Shown here one piece after another: positions 56,405 to 64,000 of a stretch of 64,000 bases of DNA (its first letter is position 1; each line of letters opens with the position of its first letter). A program made the translations under genes and the position numbers. Location of the stretch: positions 12,651,700 through 12,715,699 of the forward strand of contig OW285191.1 of assembly GCA_935421135.1 (NCBI GenBank), read 5' to 3'. The notes below the pieces were generated by a model. That model was not told the DNA's origin. It made no database searches and saw nothing but the letters and a program-made list of their open reading frames with translations. Source of the stretch: Bugulina stolonifera (taxonomy: Eukaryota; Bryozoa; Gymnolaemata; Cheilostomatida; Bugulidae).

Positions 56405-57401
56405 GTCGGTAGGGTGTCGGGCAGTGAGTTAAACTGCTTTGTTTTGTTAGGCCGGGTCGGCCTAGTTGACGTACTGAGTACCGTCAATCTATTCTGGATC
56501 CGAGGTCGGTCTTTGATTGAAGATCCGGCGTAGGTCGGGCTACATCCAGCGGAACCACGAGAATTAATGGGTGCACTTTAGCGTTTGTCACCTTCTCGTA
56601 AAAGGGTTCCCGGGTCTGAGTCCTTAATCGCCGTTGAAGTATTGAAGAATGAGGTCGGTCGGGTTTCCCGAGGCCGAGGTCACCTTCCTTCGCTTCGTAT
56701 CGTAAGAGTACGACCTTAGTATCCCACCGCTGCCACCAATGTAATGGTTTCTGTGAATTAGTGCGGTCGTCCTTGGACGACTATCGACCCAGAAATGAAG
56801 TGCCTATGAGTGGTAATAGGACTTCGCATTACATGAAAGATCGAGCGGTCTCAGTAGCCCAATAACTACCAAAGACGACCCATCTGGTCCCAAGTCTGAC
56901 CTTCAGACTATACGTTGAAAGAGAGTGATCCGACCTAGTAGGCAGTTCGCTAAGCGAATGACCTGACAAAAGGAAGTGAAAGTCTCTGTATCAAGTATAG
57001 ATGTGCCTTTATTGAAAGCCAAGTGAAGACAGACAATGAACAGTAAAACAGTGCCCTTTATATAGTATAAGGACTTCCGGCCGACGTAATGTCGGGAAAA
57101 GACGACGTGTGGTCGTCCGGAAGTTGCACAACAAGATGGCCGCCGGAAGCCCGACGGCCGACCCAAAATAGGTCGGGTTATACAAAAGTTGCTTATAATG
57201 GTCCAATTCATGTACAAAATGAATATCAATGGATTCTGAGAGGTCGGGCCTCTGTACATGGGTATAAAAGGCATAAAAGACTTAGTAATAATCATGTAAC
57301 CATATACAATAGTATAAGAGTAAAGTACAAGCAGATATATACAATTATGTGCACACAAGAATGAGTGTCAGATGTAAGATACGATTTGGCGTACCATTAC
57401 A

Positions 57402-57969
57402 TTATATAGGACAATATATGTTAGTGTCTATATATGTAGAGGTAGTCGGTCTCCCTTGTGTAAAGTATAAAATGCTATTTTTCCATCTGGAACCCCTTGT
57501 CTTCTTCTGTAGCCAGTCCCTTTTCCATCTTGGTTCCGGACAAATAGAGAGGTACAACTGGGAGTTTGAACTTCGAAAATCTTTTCCAGGCCGTAATTGG
57601 AATACCTTCCAGTATAAACCTGTGGAGCACATAGGCTGAAATGTATGAATGTAGCCAATAACATCTCGAATCCTCGCACAGCTGAAATCTTGAAATATAA
57701 CCATTCTATTCATTTTCTATATAAAAAAAACACTCGTCAGATGAACTGGTTTTGTCGCTTACTACGAAACATTCAATCATCTGAGGGGTAGTTTTACAGA
57801 ATGAAGCAACAATGAGCGAGAAAGTGTAACTTCGCAATAATGTCAGCTTGAGGAAACTTTAAATGCAATTACAAAAAACACATGTCATTGAAAGATTCGA
57901 TAAAAAACTTTCAACCTAGTAGTTTTTCAGGGAAAATGACCACTTGTCACATGGTGATTTTACACCCAG
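57402..57969. other. Intronic sequence before the EGF-like exon
   Basis: 57,402-57,445 is a remnant of the inverted satellite (TTAGTGTCTATATATG, then GGTAGTCGG). The overlapping ORFs at 57,402-57,713 are on the minus strand and show no domain. The rest is AT-rich, ending in the acceptor TTTTACACCCAG. Confidence 0.4.
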
Positions 57970-58106
57970 GTACCTGCTTTGGGATACGTTGCGAAAGAGA
58001 CTGCCACTGCGCAGAGAATCAAAACTGCCACAAACTAACTGGAAGATGCTATGGCCGCTGTCTCACTGGTTGGCATGGTGAGAATTGTCAACTAAACAAG
58101 CTGAAG
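57970..58106 (+). CDS. Host exon: EGF-like module
   Basis: Bounded by ACACCCAG| and CTGAAG|GTAAGC; 137 nt, phase 1 in and phase 0 out. The translation has CFGIRCERDCHCAENQNCHK, then GRCYGRCLTGWHGENCQL. The eight cysteines with CxC, GxC and GWxGxxC are the pattern of EGF-like repeats of the SCARF/MEGF/Tie type, which are extracellular disulfide-bonded modules. Joined to the signal-peptide exon (49,014-49,098), the split codon becomes AGT, and the mature protein would begin shortly before this module. Confidence 0.75.
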
Positions 58107-58117
58107 GTAAGCGTAAT

Positions 58118-58984
58118 ATGGTGTTTCGGCATGCCAGACATGTCCAGTCTCCTATAGATTGCCACACTATAACTAACTTTATACTTGCCCACTGTTGCAT
58201 TCCTTTGCCCTTATATGAATCAGTCATGCTGATGATGTTATCAATTAACGGTCTGGCTTGTGTATTATTATTACCCAATCATGTATGCCTAAACTTACCT
58301 ACAGCTATTGTTTACCGTGCCTAACGTAATCATTATCGCAAGTGGATATTATTGCATTAAGTATTTTCTAAGTCTTTTGCCTATTATGAATAATGGCCGT
58401 CATACCAGATCATACCAGTTTTTACATATAATATCTTTCACATAATTATAAGCCCGTTTTGTAATGGCTGACCCTTTTTAGGTCAGACCCCGGGCACTTT
58501 CCCGCCATATTGTTATGCAATTTCCAGGCTGATACTCCATCGTCCCACCCGATAGTCCGTCAGGCTTTTTACTGGAACTTTTACCCGAAGCTGATATAGC
58601 ATAAAAGCAAGCACATTTTCCTATGCTAGTCAGTTATTGATTGCGCCCCAATAAAGCAACATCTCTTAACTCAATCTTCAGAGTATTACTCTTGCAGGCA
58701 GGCATCTCTAGCCTTGGTTCCTTTGGACCATTAGCGGCCAAGCCGGTCCTCATACTCGTTTTAGACATTTTCAACACTCTCTCATGAGTATAAATATCGG
58801 ACTTACGCCGATCCTTGACTCTTCAATGAGTCTAAGCACTGGGCCTACGTCCTTACAACACTATTGAGAGCTACATAACTGTTCACTCTTTTATGTGATG
58901 GTGGAAGTACAACTTGGTCGACCAAGCACTTCTCACACCCGTATCTACATCGGCACCAGTGTGACCAAAACATAAAACAATACA
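58118..58984 (+). mobile_element. Solo LTR (D type) in the intron after the EGF-like exon
   Basis: Similar to 13,625-14,588 from the AATCATGTATGCC-type U3 through ATAAAAGCAAGCAC, AATAAAGC and the U5 ACTCCT..GAGTATAA blocks to ACAATACA at 58,984. The exact left end and target duplication are not clear. It begins only about 10 bp after the EGF exon's 5' splice site. Confidence 0.7.
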
Positions 58985-59601
58985 AATCAATATAAGGTGA
59001 ATGCACAATACAGGAGGATATTTAAGTAAATATTAATGGACATGCACATGGTACAATAATACAAGAATAATTAGATAATATACTAGACCAGCAAAATGCA
59101 CTCAACTCTAGTAAATGACTAAGTGTTTGTTTGGGGTTTGGCACCACCAGAGTCGTCGCACATCCTTTACACTACCTTTGTGCCATTAGCACAACAGTGT
59201 AGAAACATTTAGCACTGAATGAGATTGGTCAAGTGATCAGCATTAATCAGTGTAACCAGTAATTAACCACTAGATCGAATTCTGATAGTGCAAAATTAAC
59301 TTTACCTCAGTGCAACTAGCAAAAACTTGAGGGCAACCACTTGCTGGTCGTGCACCTAGTAAAAATGAGGTGAATGGGGAACACTGGATAGAGCGATAAA
59401 AAGTTGAGTAAGTGAGTGAGTAAGTGAGATGAAAAATTATATGACCAGAAAACTATATTGTATGTGTGTAGTTGTTAGATTTCCGGTCTCCATGAAAGAA
59501 CTCGGGGGTTTGAACAGGAAACAGCTTTTTCAAAAACCAAAGAAAGGCGTAGAAAGAACTTTAGGAAATATCACTAACTAGATGTATTTGCAATTTTGCA
59601 G
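58985..59601. other. Intron sequence without features
   Basis: AT-rich, with a GAGTAAGTGAGT simple repeat near 59,405. Ends in a pyrimidine-rich acceptor CAATTTTGCAG. Confidence 0.4.
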
Positions 59602-59700
59602 GTTGAAGAACTGGAGATGTCAGCCAGTATATCATTTAAAATGTTGAATATGCGCAGCTACTGGTTCAAATTACCAGGAGAATATGTGGTGGTTCTTAAT
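59602..59700 (+). CDS. Host exon downstream of the EGF-like module
   Basis: TTTTGCAG| and AAT|GTAAGC bound 33 codons, phase 0 on both sides, matching the phase-0 end of the EGF exon. It reads VEELEMSASISFKMLNMRSY then WFKLPGEYVVVLN: alternating hydrophobic residues that suggest beta strands of an extracellular domain. The domain is not identified from this piece. The next exon would have to lie beyond 59,700; none was recognised before the window end. Confidence 0.55.
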
Positions 59701-60437
59701 GTAAGCATGCTCAGTGCCAAGTAAGTTACTCATACAGCACTATTCCTTCTCAATAAGCAGACCATGTGGTCCTTAAAAGGGCTAGTTGTGTAGGTTGGTA
59801 CATTCACAGAGAGAATTGCTATGTTGGTTGTTCCTCCATGTGCTGTAACGGGGGAAGGGGGGGGGGGGGGGAGCAGAGGAGAGAGAAATTTATTACATTG
59901 TAAAAAATCATCAAATCACAAATTAATGGGTAAAATATGAAAGGTCAGCAAGATTCATCAGTTACAGTCACAAACTATTTTCAAAGAGACAATGATATCA
60001 TAGATGGGTGCAAGTAATATTGTAGTGGTAAAATGTAACTCTAAACTCAGCCTCCCGACAACAGGACAGTTGTTATAAACAGTTATTGCATTAATCTGCC
60101 TGTGTTAACTTGTCTGTGTAGTAAACTGTCACTTATATACTTATAATGTGCATTACTGAGCAAATATGTCCTTTTTATACCCATGTAAAGAGGGCCAGCT
60201 TCTCAGAATTACTGTGACTAGTTCCTTTGTTTAGCAAATGTAGTTTTGTGTAAAACTGAACGCAGAAGCAAAAGTAATATGTATTGCAGAGTTGTGCTTT
60301 CTACATATTTTTGCTGCCCATAATGCAATGTGTGATGCGCTGCCCTAGGAAGAATTCTTCATCAAGACACCCTTAATTGCAGATTTTTTTACAAGCGTTT
60401 CAGTTGTATAAAGAGAGGTTCTGATTTTGCAAAATGC
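59701..60437. other. Intron or intergenic sequence with a G-run and LTR scrap
   Basis: A run of about 16 G with one A break lies near 59,851-59,872. 60,141-60,225 (TAATGTGCATTACTGAG, then ACCCATGTAAAGAGG) is a scrap of the U3 seen at 60,990-61,030 in reverse. No exon recognised. Confidence 0.45.
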
Positions 60438-61142
60438 TGTAATGGTTTTTGGGTTTTGGTACTGTCGTCCTAAGACGACTCCCGAGTCCAAAATGAAGTG
60501 CCTATGAGTGGTGCTAGGCCTTCTCATTACATGAAAGATTAACAGGTACTAGTAGTCAAATTACTACCAAAGAGGACCCATATGATCCCGAGTCAATGCT
60601 TGTGTGCTATACTGAGAAAGAGAGTGATCCAACCTAGTAGGAAGTTCGGGTTGCAAGGTCGAAGCCCTTAACAACTAGAATGACCTAGCTACGAAGTGAA
60701 AATCTCTGTATATAAGTATAGATGTGTCTTTATGGAGATCCAAGCATGAACTGAGACAACAATTGGAAAAACAATGCCCTTTATATAGTAATAGAACTTC
60801 CGGTAAAAAGGCCGACATAGTGTCGTAAAAAGACGACGTAGGATCGTTGAGAAATTGCGCAACAACATGGCGGCCGGAATCCCGAGGGCCGACCCAAAAT
60901 AGGTCGGGTTTGACAAAAGATGCTTAAAATCATCTAGATCATATGCCAAATCAATATCAAGTATTTCTGAGAGGTCGGGCCTCTTTGCATGGGTATAAAA
61001 AGGGTATAATGGCTCAGTAATGCATATAAGAAGCGTACAGGTAACATTCAACTACATAGACAATGGGTACAAGCAGTTATAATGCAAAGACAAGTATATA
61101 AAGAGTGCCATGTAGTCGGGAGGCTGGCGCGTGACCATTACA
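60438..61142 (-). mobile_element. Solo LTR
   Basis: TGTAATGGTTTTTGG to GACCATTACA. Flanks ATGC and ATAC suggest a 4-bp duplication with one change. It shares most of its length with 28,543 onward and with the fragment at 23,886-24,148. AATAAA is present as TTTAT/TTATGG near 60,730, somewhat degraded. Confidence 0.8.
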
Positions 61143-61269
61143 ATACTTCCAAAATTAGGCTGAAATAAGAAAACAACAATTAATGAGCATATAATCGAGT
61201 CAGTACTACTTGCAACCATGGCTGCATCCATCAATTTGTGTTTACCCCTTGAATGAAATCTTATCTTTG

Positions 61270-61640
61270 TAGCTGCCATTGTTTTTTGACACAGCTGGAC
61301 AGTTCCATCACATTTGGTAGCAGAGAGTCATCGCCGCTATACATGCAGTCGTCGAAGCTTGTTTTTTGGGGTTGCCGAGATGGCTGTGAAGATAGCGGTT
61401 TCAGACACACGCTAAGCGCAGTGCCGGCGGCTGACGGTTTGAGACCACATTGCTCCCAGGAATAAATTCCACAACATTGGTGGCAGCAGTGGGATGCTGA
61501 GGGCCCATGGCTCATTGTGGTGGGGAGAATGTGGTGGAACCGACTAGCTTTGATGGGGTTGCCGACATGGTAGTGGGTTTAGTTACATGTTGAGTGCAGT
61601 GCCAGAGGTTGATGATTTGAGACCACATTGCTCCAAGAAA
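61270..61640 (+). mobile_element. LTR end plus PBS of another tRNA-Leu-primed element
   Basis: GGAATAAATTCCACAACA ends at 61,476, followed after one base by TGGTGGCAGCAGTGGGAT (61,478-61,495), the same PBS as elements B, C and D with one change. The LTR has different sequence from theirs. A leader follows, and part of it (61,557-61,640) duplicates 61,371-61,470. No gag is present before the CAGGGG element. Confidence 0.55.
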
Positions 61641-61725
61641 AAAATCCACAACAGTGTTGTTAAATCAAAACTCGATATTAACCATTTGAGGACCAATCCC
61701 GGTATATTCGGGAGCACTCACTATG

Positions 61726-62490
61726 CAGGGGCGTAGGATAGAAAAATTGAGTGGGAGGCAGAAAGTTGGGTGGGAGTTGGGTGCGGGGGGGGGGGGGGTG
61801 GGGTGTCTATTAAAGCTAAGATAATATTAATAGTATAACTATATTATATATAAATTTAAAATTAAAATATTTCATTATTGTTATATTATTTTATTTTTAA
61901 ATTAGTATTTTTTCTTTACAATACATATTTAGTTGGTAGTAGTGAATGTAGCAGTAGAGTAGTAGCTGTCAGTGGAGTGGCTGGAATAAATAACTAAAAT
62001 GAATACAAACACTTTTGATTATAATTATTAAAAGAATAAATCATTATGGTTAAAAACTTGCGGTCTCGTGAATGAATGAATAAATATTTTTTATGAATAG
62101 TTATTTATACCAAGGAAAAAGTAATAAATGCAAAAGTAAAAGTGGTGAACAGTTGAATCAGGTGAATCAATTTGTAAGTCACTGTTATCCATGAGGTGGT
62201 TCCTTCCCTGTCACTGACTACGAGCAGATGCATGAAATTTAATTCCAATATTATTTTCTTTTGGCTTCTTTCAAAAATATTTATGATCATAAAGCAACAC
62301 CATAGAGTTATAAGTAGAGTGATAACGCCATAGAGTTAAGACTAGAGTGATAACGCTTCGGTCGCAAACCGGAAATGAAGCAAATATTAAGGGAAAAGTG
62401 TCAAATTTTCAAAAGTAGTGTTTTTAGGCCACTTTATTTTGGCAACAGGGGCGGCAGTGCCTCCCTGCCGCCCCTTAAAATACGCCCCTG
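61726..62490 (+). mobile_element. CAGGGG element 2, 5-bp target duplication CTATG
   Basis: CAGGGGCGTA at both ends in inverted orientation, with CTATG on both sides (61,721-61,725 and 62,491-62,495). 765 bp without transposase. Its own sequence includes a run of about 13 G near 61,785. Same family as 40,961-42,323. Confidence 0.8.
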
Positions 62491-63506
62491 CTATGCCTGA
62501 AGGACCAATCCAGTATATACCGGGATACACTAGTATGTAACTGAAACCTATCTCATGGCTTTATTTAATGCACTATTGCTTTGAAAATTTGCCCAATAGC
62601 AGCTAAGATATGTAGTCACACCTTCCACACATCTTCCACCTCATTAAAGCATGACTTTGCCAGCAAACCTAGGGGATATCCCAGTACTAGCGCAAATACT
62701 TAGATTGTGTAACCGAAACTTGTATCATGGCACTGTTGTTTTGGAAGTTAGGCCAATGGTAGCTAAGAAAGTTTGTAGCCACACCTTCCAAACACCTTAC
62801 ACTTCATCGTACCATGATTTAGCCATCCAACTTAGGGGAATCCCCATTACTAGCACAAAAGCTTAGCTGCATTTAGTTTTCTACTATTCAACTACACAGT
62901 CATAGATTCTTCTTTGGTATGCAATGTACAACTGTGTGCCATATACTTTGCTGATTGTCACAAGTGATAGCAAACCTTGTGTCATAAACTATGCACAAAT
63001 GCTATGTATACATGTACAATAGTTTTGACAAGTTATGCCCAGTGTACAACAATATCGACAAGTTTATGCACGCTACAAATCTTACGATTTCGTCTTTTTT
63101 ACTCAATAAAATCAGTTCTATGGCACATAGAAGCATAATTCTTTCACTGCTTTATAGCAGACATTCTCAACAACACCCTCATAACAAAAGAATGTATTAC
63201 TGGTATATATGGCAGTGAAGGGTTAGCATGGCACATAGCACTTGATATCTGTTCTCAAACAATACTGGTCTAATACCCAATAATGTCAATATTGATATAC
63301 AAGGCAAAACATCAAATAAATATCAGATCCAGATGCAAAATCTTGTTAGCTTTCATATGAGTCTAACCATAATCTCCTAGCTTAATTTGTTGAAACACAG
63401 CGTAGGTTTTTGTTTATGCATGTTGCATCTATTCTCGAGTGATAAAAAACAGCTGGGCCACAGGACCAATCTCTTTGATCTTGGCTGGGCCTCAAAGGGT
63501 TAATAT
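62491..63506. other. No recognisable gene
   Basis: AT-rich sequence; short ORFs only. Two stretches near 62,600 and 62,755 look like an old local duplication (CCAATAGCAGCTAAGA... and CCAATGGTAGCTAAGA..., each followed by CACACCTTCCA). Confidence 0.35.
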
Positions 63507-64000
63507 TGTAATGTTTTCACTGGGTGTAGTGTCTGTCATCTAGGACGACCTACTTGCAAAAGTGAAGAGCCTATGAATGGTGCTAAGCCTCAGTCATTAC
63601 ATGAAAAAATCAACAGTTACTAGTAGTCCAAGGACTAACCAAGACTGCTCATGTGGTCCCGAGTTAATGCTATCTTACTATGCTGAGAAAGAGTATGTTC
63701 AGTCCTAGTAGGTTGTTTGGGCATCAAAGTCAGAGACCCTATCAGCTGGAACTATCTGTACTACGAGAGAAGACTGGTATAAGTAGTATGGAAGTGTCTT
63801 TATTGAGAACCAAGCATCAACTGAGACAATGATAGTAAAAACCAAGTGCTTTATATAGTGTTCTAGCTTCCGGAAAGAGTTCCGGTAAAAGGCCGATGTA
63901 GTGTCGCCCGGAAATTGCACAACAAGATGGCGACCAGAAGCCCAAGGCTGACCCAAAATAGGTTGGGTATAAGAAAAGATGCTTAAAATCATGAGATTCA
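63507..64000 (-). mobile_element. LTR cut by the window end
   Basis: TGTAATGTTTTCACTGGG, then CATTACATGAAA and GTGTCTTTATTGAGA (AATAAA reversed), then the TTCCGG..AAATTGC block. Same layout as 60,438-61,142. The window ends in U3, so solo LTR or full element cannot be decided. Confidence 0.75.

Larger units (their letters stand above)
52290..57401 (-). mobile_element. Element C: best copy of the gag/zinc-finger LTR element without pol
   Basis: The LTRs, 52,290-52,913 (3') and 56,740-57,401 (5'), have TGTAATGGT...ACCATTACA ends. They are highly similar, but the 3' LTR lacks about 50 bp near 52,665. The PBS (56,721-56,738 on the plus strand, ATCCCACCGCTGCCACCA) is the exact tRNA-Leu 3' end. 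The polypurine tract GTGAGGGGGCTA adjoins the 3' LTR. Flanking bases GTAT and TTAT suggest a 4-bp duplication with one change. The 3.8-kb interior holds one long reading frame and no room for protease, RT, RNase H or integrase. It lies in the first intron of the EGF-like host gene, on the opposite strand. Confidence 0.9.

Noticed and set aside
56903..57364. ORFs such as the one beginning MCAHNCIYLL
   Set aside because: They are inside the 5' LTR of element C and recur in its 3' LTR (52,500-52,876); no coding function expected.

Overview
This window comes from an invertebrate metazoan nuclear genome. The evidence is GT-AG introns, exon-sized TSP1 and EGF-like modules with matching intron phases, and a very dense load of LTR retrotransposons and non-autonomous DNA transposons. 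The AT-rich background and the extracellular modules would suit a sponge, but the sequence does not prove a phylum. There is no bacterial gene organisation, no rRNA or tRNA gene and no CRISPR array. Well over half of the window is mobile DNA, much of it nested.

Layout. 1-705: minus-strand fragment (A) of a gag/zinc-finger LTR element. 706-5,761: mostly unrecognised AT-rich DNA with a GC-rich tandem pair (2,690-3,085) and an old MITE copy (4,642-5,160). 5,762-12,115: plus-strand copy (B) of the zinc-finger element, split by a TTAA-type transposon (8,101-9,792). 12,265-12,435: a TSP1-like host exon, followed by two minisatellites. 12,836-18,073: LTRs and two tandem gag units of a related gag-only element (D). 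18,074-23,447: decayed Ty3/gypsy element E. 24,149-28,000: 5'-truncated LTR element F with a nearly intact pol. 28,001-30,531: a pile of LTRs. 30,664-30,860: a Cys-rich terminal exon. 31,550-40,410: young minus-strand Ty3/gypsy element H, interrupted by a 3,965-bp TTAA-type insertion. 40,636-44,280: a MADF-like exon, a CAGGGG transposon carrying large palindromes, and a hAT-like MITE. 44,281-49,013: little that can be named. 49,014-59,700: three exons of a secreted or membrane EGF-like gene; its first intron holds a 103-bp satellite array and the best copy (C) of the zinc-finger element. 60,438-64,000: solo LTRs and a second CAGGGG transposon.

The most novel item is the family of A, B and C. 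It is an LTR element with TG...CA ends, a tRNA-Leu-type primer-binding site and a polypurine tract, but its only product is a long Gag, proline-rich, double-zinc-finger, coiled-coil-like protein. No protease, reverse transcriptase or integrase is present, so it must depend on enzymes supplied by others. Two autonomous elements show recognisable translational control signals at the gag/pro boundary: a slippery heptamer with a stem-loop in F and an in-frame UGA CUA in H. PBS identities, target-site duplications and nesting give a relative history of the insertions.
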